Positions 7,404 to 14,136 of a stretch of DNA of 16,299 nt are shown piece after piece. The DNA lies in contig DCKD01000033.1 in NCBI GenBank assembly GCA_002320245.1, positions 1 to 16,299 of the forward strand. Direction: 5' to 3'. This DNA comes from Lachnospiraceae bacterium UBA1683 (GTDB taxonomy: Bacteria > Bacillota > Clostridia > Lachnospirales > Lachnospiraceae). How positions within the stretch are numbered: position 1 is the stretch's first letter; every line of letters begins with the position of its first letter. The notes under the pieces are model-generated. The model worked only from the letters and a program-made list of their open reading frames with translations. It had not been told where the DNA came from and ran no database searches. Both the position numbers and the translations under genes were made by a program.

Positions 7404-7734
7404 ACTGCTCCACCATCCACTTCTGATTCCAGTCTCCAGGGATGTTATCGTTAAGTCCCTGCTGTGGAAAGCCGATTACGCGCCAGGAAGCCCCGAAGAA
7501 ATCCACACGACAATCCTTCCAGTTATGCTCATCCTCTTTTGGAATAGCCATATTATAAACTGCCTTCTTTCCGGTCAGATTCTGCGTATTCAAAATCTCG
7601 CTCACCGATGCCGGAGCCACCAGCACATTTTCAACATTGACTGGCATTTCTTTGTATACAGGATGATTGAATTCATCTCTTCCAATTTCCGTTTTCTCAT
7701 ATAAAGTTATTGAAATCCCTTTAATCTTTCCCAT
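7396..7734 (-). CDS. Head closure / head-tail connector protein
   Basis: This 112-residue protein starts MGKIKGISITLYEKTEIGRD and contains VNVENVLVAPASVSEIL, NMAIPKEDEHNWKDCRVDF and WRVIGFPQQG. This is a beta-rich protein of the head closure / minor capsid type. It would seal the portal after packaging. The ATG at 7732-7734 is preferred over a TTG three codons earlier that lies inside the previous gene. No strong ribosome-binding site is present, so translation probably depends on coupling with the upstream gene, whose end it overlaps. Confidence 0.72.
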   Translation of the reverse strand: MGKIKGISITLYEKTEIGRDEFNHPVYKEMPVNVENVLVAPASVSEILNTQNLTGKKAVYNMAIPKEDEHNWKDCRVDFFGASWRVIGFPQQGLNDNIPGDWNQKWMVEQYE

Positions 7735-8116
7735 AAAAATCAATTACCCCATACCGTTGCCTTCGCAGCCCTAAACGTGCAAGCTCAGATTTCTTAATAA
7801 ACAATCCGCCTCCCGGAACAAGATAAGTTCCGCTCCACGTATATCCTAGTGCCGACTGTGATTCCTGTGACAATGGTTCTTGGTCTGTCGATGTCATTAG
7901 CGTTCGCCCAACCACATCCACTACGACCGATTTCGCCACGCTATTTAGGACAGCGTCTTTTTCTATCATCGCATCCAAATCTTTTCCGACTTTTTTTGCT
8001 TCGAAGCGCAGGCTATCAGACACAATTTCCAGCAACTTATCCGCTCTTTCAGTTTCCTCTTCTGTCAGCGATCTCCAAAGGTTATTCACGTCTTCCAGCG
8101 TTGCGAATGGTTTCAT
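7721..8116 (-). CDS. Head-tail connector, phage Gp19/Gp15/Orf42 type
   Basis: This 131-residue protein starts MKPFATLEDVNNLWRSLTEE, an all-helical N-terminus typical of the Gp19/Gp15/Orf42-like connector family. It continues with DAVLNSVAKSVVVDVVGRTL and ends YGVIDFYGKD. It would form the ring bound under the portal. ATG 8114-8116 has GAGAG about 8 nt upstream; a GTG three codons earlier is the alternative start. It overlaps the small gene upstream and the head closure gene downstream. Confidence 0.82.
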   Translation of the reverse strand: MKPFATLEDVNNLWRSLTEEETERADKLLEIVSDSLRFEAKKVGKDLDAMIEKDAVLNSVAKSVVVDVVGRTLMTSTDQEPLSQESQSALGYTWSGTYLVPGGGLFIKKSELARLGLRRQRYGVIDFYGKD

Positions 8117-8264
8117 TTGCTTCACTCTCTTTCTTCTTCTGCGCGGTTTTTTTCGCCTGTGCTCTAGGGGACTTTTCGAGCCCCTCTATCCGCTCCCAGC
8201 CCCCGCCGCTTACTTCTGACTCTACGTCAATGACAGCTCCTGTCACTGTGTTTCGATATTTCAT
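8082..8264 (-). CDS. Small hypothetical head-region protein, DUF7302-like
   Basis: This 60-residue protein starts MKYRNTVTGAVIDVESEVSG, continues GGWERIEGLE and has a Lys/Glu-rich tail. The N-terminal pattern (MKYRN, VTGAVI, SG..WE) resembles the short proteins encoded just after major capsid genes in many Firmicutes phages. Their function is not known to me. The ATG overlaps the capsid stop as ATGA, so its translation is coupled to capsid. The frame could start 16 codons earlier inside the capsid gene, which is unlikely. Confidence 0.75.
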   Translation of the reverse strand: MKYRNTVTGAVIDVESEVSGGGWERIEGLEKSPRAQAKKTAQKKKESEANETIRNAGRRE

Positions 8265-9142
8265 TGCTCTTCTACCACCCTTGCGAAGTATTCCGGTACC
8301 AAAATTCCCCATCCAATGTAAATCTCAGCACGGATATATACCTGGTTATAACCCTTAAGATCCTTTCCTGAATTGTCTGGATCGCCGTATTTGATAATCT
8401 CCATTGGGATTTCCTTGGAAACCCCCCATTTGAACGCATTCTGGAAATCTCCCACAATTGCGTGATCTTTCCCGGTTGCATTATATACTGTTTTGTTTAC
8501 GCTCACTCCCATTCCACCGAGGTTTTCCGGAGATGCGCCAAAACGAAATTCCGGATACTGTCTAACGCCGTTTTCTTTTACCGTTGCCATGTCTGCTCCG
8601 AATGCGGTAGAAAATGCCATCCCAGAAACATCGCCGTCAGAACCCTGCACTAATGCAATTGCACTATCCAGATTCACATCTGGTGTCCCTTTTACATAGG
8701 TTACCTTCTGCGTTACCTTTCCGTCAAAATGGTTTTCTCCCACGACATCAGATGCACTTCTGGTTCTCGGATTAATTCCGTGGAATGCTGCCATGTCAAA
8801 TCCGGTTGCTACCTTTGTTGCAAAGCCATTGTTAAATGCTGTTAGAATATCAATCTGCTCTTCTTCCGTTGCATATAAAAACTCATCGGATACTCTCGCA
8901 CCGTATTCAAACTTAATCGGTACGATCTTCACCGGCTCTACAGAAATTCCACCTTCTGTTTTCTTTCCGTTTTCAGCTACAATGTCGATTTCTTTATCCA
9001 TCGTAAAGATGAATTCTTTTAATCCATTAAACGGGATTGGTGCCTGCCCTGAAAGATTTGCGATAGATGATTTTCCTTTTACTTTGGTTACGAGATCCTT
9101 CACCAGTTCTGGATCAAATAAATTGTTTCTTGGTGTTGCCAT
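8261..9142 (-). CDS. Major capsid protein, HK97 fold
   Basis: This 293-residue protein forms the icosahedral shell. It shows the standard order of an HK97-fold capsid: N-terminal arm (MATPRNNLFDPELVKDLV), PFNGLKEFIFTMDKEIDIVAENGKKTEGG, the long helix region (DEFLYATEEEQIDILTAFNN), the A-domain, and a C-terminal strand (GWGILVPEYFARVVE). It lacks a long N-terminal delta domain, which fits the separate scaffold gene upstream. The ATG lies 2 nt after the scaffold stop, with GGAG about 10 nt upstream inside the scaffold gene. It is followed by overlapping neck genes. Confidence 0.93.
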   Translation of the reverse strand: MATPRNNLFDPELVKDLVTKVKGKSSIANLSGQAPIPFNGLKEFIFTMDKEIDIVAENGKKTEGGISVEPVKIVPIKFEYGARVSDEFLYATEEEQIDILTAFNNGFATKVATGFDMAAFHGINPRTRSASDVVGENHFDGKVTQKVTYVKGTPDVNLDSAIALVQGSDGDVSGMAFSTAFGADMATVKENGVRQYPEFRFGASPENLGGMGVSVNKTVYNATGKDHAIVGDFQNAFKWGVSKEIPMEIIKYGDPDNSGKDLKGYNQVYIRAEIYIGWGILVPEYFARVVEEQ

Positions 9143-9144
9143 AA

Positions 9145-9630
9145 TTAATCTTCTCCTTTCAATCCGGCCAGCATACTCTTCATGGCCGCTCTTTTCTTGT
9201 CAATTTTGTCAGGATCATCTGATGCAAGCGGCTGTGGTTTCCTTCCGGCTTTTAAAATCTTTGACATAGATTCTGCGTCTTCTTTTAATTCTTTTTCATC
9301 TTTCCCTGTCAGACGGTCTGCCAACTCAGATGGGATTCCACACTCTCTCGCAATCTTAGTCTTAAGCTCATGGATTTCATATTTCTTCACTTTTCCGTTT
9401 AACTCTTCAATCTGCTTTTTGTAGCCCGGAGTCTCTTCATCTCCATCAATTGCTTTATTGAGTTCTGCGATCGTAACTTCAAACCCGTCGCTCTTTTCCT
9501 TTAAGCCATCATAAGCCTCTGCTTTTTCCTTGTATTCCTCAAAACCGGAATACTTTTCTTTTTCGCGATTCAGCCTCTCCCTGATTGCTTCATCAAACTG
9601 CTCCTGTGTTGTAATTGCTTCAAATGCCAT
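9145..9630 (-). CDS. Capsid scaffolding protein
   Basis: This 161-residue, highly charged and helical protein begins MAFEAITTQEQFDEAIRERL. Residues 15-90 are coiled-coil rich, and the middle has HELKTKIARECGIPSELADRLTG. This is the composition and layout of Firmicutes scaffold proteins, which direct capsid assembly and then leave. The ATG at 9628-9630 has AAAGGAG 7 nt upstream; the frame extends 18 codons further but crosses the spacer. It lies just before the capsid gene and just after a terminator that follows the large terminase. Confidence 0.9.
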   Translation of the reverse strand: MAFEAITTQEQFDEAIRERLNREKEKYSGFEEYKEKAEAYDGLKEKSDGFEVTIAELNKAIDGDEETPGYKKQIEELNGKVKKYEIHELKTKIARECGIPSELADRLTGKDEKELKEDAESMSKILKAGRKPQPLASDDPDKIDKKRAAMKSMLAGLKGED

Positions 9631-9682
9631 TTTGTTGCTCCTTTCCCCACTTAACCCGGTGGTATCGGTAAATTTGTATACC

Positions 9683-9704
9683 AAAAAACACCCTTTCAGG
9701 TGTT
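9683..9704 (-). terminator. Rho-independent terminator after the large terminase
   Basis: On the minus strand, AACACCT-GAAA-GGGTGTT (7 pairs, one G-U) runs directly into a run of six T residues. It begins 1 nt after the terminase stop codon. If active, it would end the terminase transcript or reduce read-through into the scaffold and capsid genes. I see no convincing promoter in the 52 nt between it and the scaffold ATG. Confidence 0.65.
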
Positions 9705-9705
9705 C

Positions 9706-11100
9706 TTAGTAACTTACTTTTTGTTTCTTCTTTTCCTTACTCGTAGCGCATTTCCAACAAGCGAGAATAACACTATCCAAGAGTGCAATCTCCACGCCTT
9801 CCTTAATGGACTGGTAGCCGAATCCACCATTAGATCCTATCGCCCTTTTTTTACTGTTACTAACCGCCTGTGTAAGTGATGGCTGATTCATATGCGTAAT
9901 ATCACCTCCGGATAATTCCTGCTCAAACAGAGTATTCGCAGTGATGATTTGCTTTACTGTTGGAAGTTCCGGCTTTTTGAGTCCAGCGTCTTTCATTTCA
10001 TCTGCAAGAACCTGCTGCCCGTTTGCCCCATCAACAACAACCGTCTCTGGCTTCATTGCGGATAGATATTCAAGAATCCAAGTATTTCCGGCTCTAATCG
10101 GACGGCAGTCAATTGCTTCAACGAATATTTTTTTGTCTTTCGTTTTGACCGCGACCGCCATCGCAACATTCTGTCCATCATGTCCATACTTGATACCCAC
10201 GAAAATTTTACCTTCAAGTTTCGGCTTGCTACTTGCCTTCAGCGCCTCCCACTCTGTCCGACTGATCGCGGATTTCTGATTGTATTGTAGCCAAAGTCCC
10301 AGACGCTGAATATTGAAGTCAATATCATCCGTGGTAATCTCTGCCCGGATCTTTCTTTCCGTTAGGATAGTTCCGAGAGATGGATTTGTTTCATACCAAG
10401 ACTCCACATCATCCGCCGGCATCTGATGTGGTACGGACCACTCCGCCCAGCCAGAGTCAAATCCCCGACCGGATAATACCGTTTCTCTGTATTTTACGAA
10501 TACAGTTCCGGCAGATACTACTGTAGGTGGCGTTCCAAGCATGATCGTCTGCGGATTCCGGCTGTCAGAGACAATGTATTTTAGCGTTGTCTCCTGTGCT
10601 TCTGTATATTCCTGTGCTTCGTCAATGATCAGCAGATCATATCCTTCTCCCAATCCTCCGGATGATGTTCTCGTACGGAATTCGATAACCGCACCACCTT
10701 GCGCATATAGATGCTCTTTTCCGAACGCTTTAAAAGATGACTCAATCGCAATGTTCGCCTTTTCGCACATCCGGTTTAGCCGCTCCCATACTGCATGGGA
10801 TGTCGTTGCTCTGTGAGCGGTGTAGAGAATTCGTTCACCGTTCTTTAACCCCCACAAGCATCTTGCAAGTACATTTTCCGACTTTCCATTCCTTCGCGGA
10901 ACGGAATATCCGTACTTTTGATGTACCCATATCCCCTCTTCATTTATGGCCATGATGTCGCATTGTAGCAACTGTTGCCATTCCAGAAGCTCATTTCCAG
11001 TCTTCGCATACAGGTCAGCCGCTTCCTGTCCAAGCGTCTTCTTGTAAGGAATAGTAACGGATTGAGTGGGTGTCTGGCTTCCTAGTCTTATTTCTGCCAT
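9706..11100 (-). CDS. Terminase large subunit
   Basis: This 464-residue motor and nuclease packages DNA into the prohead. ATPase: Walker A-like PRRNGKS (68-74), Walker B LLIIDE (156-161), coupling motif IMLGT (186-190). Nuclease domain: from about residue 295, with Asp357 (VVVDG) and Asp442 (LLDSV) in the expected second and third metal-binding places. At the expected first place the strand reads FVGIKYGHDG, so Lys304 stands where Asp is usual. AGGAGG lies 6 nt before the ATG. The gene lies after portal and MuF instead of before portal, with hairpins on both sides. I see no small terminase subunit. The product assignment is firm; the nuclease residue match is by eye. Confidence 0.93.
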   Translation of the reverse strand: MAEIRLGSQTPTQSVTIPYKKTLGQEAADLYAKTGNELLEWQQLLQCDIMAINEEGIWVHQKYGYSVPRRNGKSENVLARCLWGLKNGERILYTAHRATTSHAVWERLNRMCEKANIAIESSFKAFGKEHLYAQGGAVIEFRTRTSSGGLGEGYDLLIIDEAQEYTEAQETTLKYIVSDSRNPQTIMLGTPPTVVSAGTVFVKYRETVLSGRGFDSGWAEWSVPHQMPADDVESWYETNPSLGTILTERKIRAEITTDDIDFNIQRLGLWLQYNQKSAISRTEWEALKASSKPKLEGKIFVGIKYGHDGQNVAMAVAVKTKDKKIFVEAIDCRPIRAGNTWILEYLSAMKPETVVVDGANGQQVLADEMKDAGLKKPELPTVKQIITANTLFEQELSGGDITHMNQPSLTQAVSNSKKRAIGSNGGFGYQSIKEGVEIALLDSVILACWKCATSKEKKKQKVSY

Positions 11101-11140
11101 GACATCCCTCCTACATTTTTAACTATATCTTTCAATAGGC

Positions 11141-11171
11141 AATATCACCCCACTGCCCGAAGGGAGATATT
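11141..11171 (-). other. Strong RNA hairpin between the MuF and terminase genes
   Basis: On the minus strand, AATATC pairs with GATATT (6 bp), and inside it TCCC pairs with GGGG with a single bulged U. The loop is about 10 nt. It starts 4 nt after the stop of the minor head gene. There is no T run after it, so it is not a standard terminator. It could be an mRNA processing or stability element, or mark a junction where the terminase gene was inserted. Confidence 0.55.
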
Positions 11172-11175
11172 TGGA

Positions 11176-12243
11176 TCACCATCCTCTTAATTTCTTTTGC
11201 ATGGACAAGATATCTTTTTTCAGAGATGTGCGGCTTCCGGCATCGACTAATTTTTCTGCTGCTTCTTCCAGATTGGCTTTTCCGAAACTGATACCGGATA
11301 ATCCGCTACTGTAATATTCCACTGCTGTCCTTTCAGCAAGAGATTTGAGTTCCGAAAGTCTCATTCCATCCAAATCTTTACTTGATATGCTTCTGGCTTT
11401 TTCGATATAATACTCCGCTTTCTTCTTGTTCTCAGGAGCCATATTTCTTCTTGCATTTCTCTTTCTCTTTTCTACTTTCCTCGCATCATCTACATATCGC
11501 TGCGAATTCTCAATCCGTTGCTCTATATCTTTGCTACCGCTCCATTTTTTAGTATGTACGTTCTGTGCTTTTCCTCCGCCTTCCTCATACTCTACAAGGC
11601 ATCTGCAATATTTATGTCTTCGGAATACCGGGTTGCCCGTATCGCTCACGTCTTCGTAATTGTATGTTCCAGCAAGCTTGGCACACCAGTCACAACACCC
11701 TCCGGCTACTGTCCGACGTATTTTGGGACTCATCCCTGCATTGTACTGGAAATCTGCATTTGCCTTCACTGTTGCGTCTACAACTGACTGCGCAAAATTC
11801 ACAATTGGCTCATCAAGCATATAAGCAATGTCATCATACTGCCACTTGCCGGATACAACGTCTACAATTCCATCAATCCGGTCTTGGTTAAATTTGGGTT
11901 TCACCGCTTTGATACCGATACCATTTGCTTTATTAATTTGTTCCTGTACTTCCATCGATGCTTCCGATACAAGATTATAGTTATTTTCCAGCGTCGGTTG
12001 TAAAATCCTCTGCGCGATGTTGTAATACATACGACCGTCCGGCAACACGTTCGAGGACAAATGAGCCTGAAACACTCCGGATAGTATCTCACCAGTTTCG
12101 ATTGCGAATTCATTCGCATCTATGTAAGTCGCTGTCCCGGCTCTTATTTTCTCATAAATCTTTTTTATTTTTTCGCTTTTCTCGAATATACTGTCAAAAT
12201 CCGCTTGAATATCTTCTAGCAGCTTCGGCGCAATATCTTCCAT
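11176..12243 (-). CDS. Minor head protein, MuF type
   Basis: This 355-residue protein sits with the portal inside the head and may be ejected with DNA. Residues 1-170 are mainly helical (MEDIAPKLLEDIQADFDSIF). Residues 181-219 hold the family signature: CCDWC (183-187), AGTYNYEDV, then RRHKYCRCLVEY with His210, Cys213 and Cys215, a probable metal-binding cluster. The C-terminal 130 residues are charged and helical (RNARRNMAPENKKKAEYY). I see no toxin domain in the C-terminus, unlike some polymorphic MuF fusions. The ATG has AAGGGG 8 nt upstream. It follows the portal, as is usual. Confidence 0.85.
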   Translation of the reverse strand: MEDIAPKLLEDIQADFDSIFEKSEKIKKIYEKIRAGTATYIDANEFAIETGEILSGVFQAHLSSNVLPDGRMYYNIAQRILQPTLENNYNLVSEASMEVQEQINKANGIGIKAVKPKFNQDRIDGIVDVVSGKWQYDDIAYMLDEPIVNFAQSVVDATVKANADFQYNAGMSPKIRRTVAGGCCDWCAKLAGTYNYEDVSDTGNPVFRRHKYCRCLVEYEEGGGKAQNVHTKKWSGSKDIEQRIENSQRYVDDARKVEKRKRNARRNMAPENKKKAEYYIEKARSISSKDLDGMRLSELKSLAERTAVEYYSSGLSGISFGKANLEEAAEKLVDAGSRTSLKKDILSMQKKLRGW

Positions 12244-12256
12244 TTGCTACACCCCT

Positions 12257-12352
12257 TCACTGCGCATCTCGATCGTCTAAAATCTGCCGCGCCTCTTCTT
12301 CTGTCATTCCCAGCCTTGTGAGCATCTTGATTGTTGTATTGTACGTTAACAG
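12257..12352 (-). CDS. Tiny protein between portal and MuF, probable CTG start
   Basis: This 31-residue product would read (M)LTYNTTIKMLTRLGMTEEE and end in an acidic tail. I do not recognise a named family; the helix-turn-helix-like LTRLGMTEEEARQIL reads as a real, compact coding segment. The start is unclear. The frame opens with ATG at 12442 inside the portal gene without a ribosome-binding site. A perfect AAGGAG at 12360-12365 lies 7 nt before an in-frame CTG at 12350-12352, which I take as the start. The next ATG (12325) would leave only 22 residues. The stop is 13 nt before MuF. Function is unknown. Confidence 0.55.
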   Translation of the reverse strand: MLTYNTTIKMLTRLGMTEEEARQILDDRDAQ

Positions 12353-12386
12353 CCCCTTGCTCCTTTTCTCTAAAACAGATGTAATC

Positions 12387-13649
12387 TCATATGTCGAACT
12401 TTTTTTTCTTTTCTGCCTTAATTTCGATTCCACTCGCTTCAATGCCTGTCAGATCTCTCAGGTTATCTTTATTGAAATATCCAGGCACCGCCTGATTAAT
12501 CTTGGCAGCACCGTCTCCGATCGAACTTAGCATTGCTGAATCCGGCTCAAATACCGGCTCCCACTTTGGCTTCGTCAGATAGAATTGTTTCCGCTCATAA
12601 GGAAAATCATCTCTCAGGCATGCAGCTAGATATCCGACATTCAGGAACCCACTTCCGAATGTTCGCTGTGCTTTTCTGGCGATCAATCTCAAGTTTTCAT
12701 GGCTTGCTTTAATGGCTTCTGCGCTGGACGGATTGTCTGTTACAAATCCGAGATCATCCATCGTCAATCCGGTTTCTGCTGCAAACAAAGCTGCAAACAT
12801 TTTTAACTGCTCCGTGTGTGGAGCCATGCTCTGTTGTGAAAACTGTCCAAGTTGTGGTCTGTCACCATCTTCATCCTTCGTGAATTCAATCATGGCTGAC
12901 ATGGCGGCTTTCCATTTCTCCATCGGTTCTCGATCTGGTGAGGTACCGACTACCCACTTCTGTGGAAACGAAAAGAACTCTGCGGATATTTCTGAACGCT
13001 TTACAGTTCGTATCGCCCCTCCAACCAGATCCATACATGCCCGACTGATCCGACTATGACCGAACGGTCTTACCGCGTCCGGACGATTGATAATCGGCAC
13101 AAGCAGAGGATATGGTGCGCTATTATAATAGACATCTGTTTCTCCGTTATCATAAACAACTGTGGCTCCTGCTATCATATATGCATCCGTGATTACATTT
13201 CCATACTGGTCTCTTTTTAGCACCGCATATCCTTCCGTCAGCATCCCAGTAATCGGATCTATGATCCCTGTCGCATTTGCCCCATCAATCACCTGCAGTT
13301 GTGGATTTCCTACATTATCCTCAGATATATACGCGAAGCAGCACGATGCAATCAGTGCAGACAAGACCGCACTATCAAAAAATGTGTCTGGATTATTCAT
13401 TGCGAATATGGTGTTGATGTCAAAATTATCATTTTCAAATTCCCGAAACACTAAGCGATCGGATAATGAATCTACTGCTTTCCCACACCATCCAAGTGCC
13501 GACTTCCATCCCCGCAAATTCGGCGGAGTAGAAATTCCCAAATCTTTTACGTAGTTTTTCATCTCATAGAATTTATATCTCAGATTTACCCTACTTCGTT
13601 TCGTCGCAAGCTTCGATTTCAGATATTCAACCCCTTTATAATCTGCCAT
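12387..13649 (-). CDS. Portal protein, SPP1 gp6-like
   Basis: This 420-residue protein forms the dodecameric ring at one capsid vertex through which DNA enters and to which terminase docks. It contains LGWCGKAVDSLSDRLVFREF, a central beta region (VYDNGETDVYY), PIINRPDAVRPFGHSRIS, and SAEAIKASHENLRLIARKAQ near the C-terminus. Together these are hallmarks of SPP1 gp6-type portals. The length is normal for the compact version of the family. AAAGGAG lies 8 nt before the ATG. It follows the HNH gene by 90 nt, and that gap holds the candidate packaging palindrome. Confidence 0.93.
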   Translation of the reverse strand: MADYKGVEYLKSKLATKRSRVNLRYKFYEMKNYVKDLGISTPPNLRGWKSALGWCGKAVDSLSDRLVFREFENDNFDINTIFAMNNPDTFFDSAVLSALIASCCFAYISEDNVGNPQLQVIDGANATGIIDPITGMLTEGYAVLKRDQYGNVITDAYMIAGATVVYDNGETDVYYNSAPYPLLVPIINRPDAVRPFGHSRISRACMDLVGGAIRTVKRSEISAEFFSFPQKWVVGTSPDREPMEKWKAAMSAMIEFTKDEDGDRPQLGQFSQQSMAPHTEQLKMFAALFAAETGLTMDDLGFVTDNPSSAEAIKASHENLRLIARKAQRTFGSGFLNVGYLAACLRDDFPYERKQFYLTKPKWEPVFEPDSAMLSSIGDGAAKINQAVPGYFNKDNLRDLTGIEASGIEIKAEKKKKFDI

Positions 13650-13719
13650 TTTTCATACTCCTTTTCTTGGCGTGTGTTTTTTTTCACAGTGACGGCGTGA
13701 ACACCATCCACTTACCAAT

Positions 13720-13738
13720 GTGGGGAGGTATCCCCCAC
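13720..13738. other. Candidate cos-type packaging site (GC-rich palindrome)
   Basis: The sequence gtggggaggtatcccccac forms a near-perfect palindrome of 6 pairs plus one G-U around a 5-nt centre. It lies directly next to the stop of the HNH gene and before the portal. It has no T run on either strand, so it is not a standard terminator. In many HNH-containing phages the cohesive-end site lies next to the HNH gene, and symmetric GC-rich sites are common there. The packaging role is inference from position and symmetry only. Confidence 0.35.
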
Positions 13739-13739
13739 C

Positions 13740-14087
13740 CTATCTGGACATTGCCTTGAAATTTTTCCAGTCAAAAGTGTGAGGCAACACACGGTTGCTT
13801 ATCGTTTCTTCCCTAACTTCTTGCCTCTTTGTCAACTTGTCGCTCTTCTGCCGGTTGCATGTCCAGTGTGCAAGCTGTAGGTTATCTAGATCGGATGGGT
13901 GCCCGCCTTTCGCGATCGGAATTATATGATCAATACACGGACTCAAAGGATGAGGATACTTAATTGAAAAGTCTACAGGCTTCCCGCATATCCCACACAC
14001 AGTCTGCGTTGCATAGATCTTCTTCCTATTCTTCTCGAATGCTCCCCGGTGCGAACCATCTCGATCGGGGCGGTATCTATTTGCCAC
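13740..14087 (-). CDS. HNH endonuclease (phage packaging type)
   Basis: This 115-residue metal-dependent nuclease contains Cys31-x-x-Cys34 (CGIC), Asp53-His54 (CIDHIIPIAKGG), Asn69 (LDNLQ) and HWTCNRQKSDK with His74 and Cys77: the full HNH/beta-beta-alpha core. Phage HNH proteins of this size, when encoded with the terminase, are needed for cos cleavage in HK97-like phages; others are homing enzymes. I favour the packaging role because of size and place. The start is GTG at 14085-14087, with GAGGTG 6 nt upstream. A GTG three codons earlier lies within that signal and is less likely. It is unusual that portal, not terminase, follows. Confidence 0.9.
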   Translation of the reverse strand: MANRYRPDRDGSHRGAFEKNRKKIYATQTVCGICGKPVDFSIKYPHPLSPCIDHIIPIAKGGHPSDLDNLQLAHWTCNRQKSDKLTKRQEVREETISNRVLPHTFDWKNFKAMSR

Positions 14088-14118
14088 CTTGCTCACCTCT
14101 TCAATTCTGGCTTTTTAT

Positions 14119-14133
14119 AATAATACCCACGAG
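14119..14133. repeat. Inverted repeat flanking the methylase gene (3' copy)
   Basis: The plus-strand sequence aataatacccacgag is the exact reverse complement of bases 14914-14928. It begins 3 nt past the methylase stop codon. In the mRNA it would read CTCGUGGGUAUUAUU and could pair fully with the copy in the 5' leader. Confidence 0.85.
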
Positions 14134-14136
14134 AAG

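Noticed and set aside
8160..8195. Hairpin AGGGG/CCCCT inside the 60-residue gene
   Set aside because: It is a short 5-bp stem within coding sequence, with no T run on the minus strand; probably chance.
11958..12530. 190-codon plus-strand frame opposite MuF and portal
   Set aside because: It spans two real genes and their gap on the other strand, with no family resemblance.
13740..14087. HNH gene as a homing endonuclease of an intron or intein
   Set aside because: No split gene, intron boundaries or intein motifs are seen nearby; size and position fit the packaging-associated type better.
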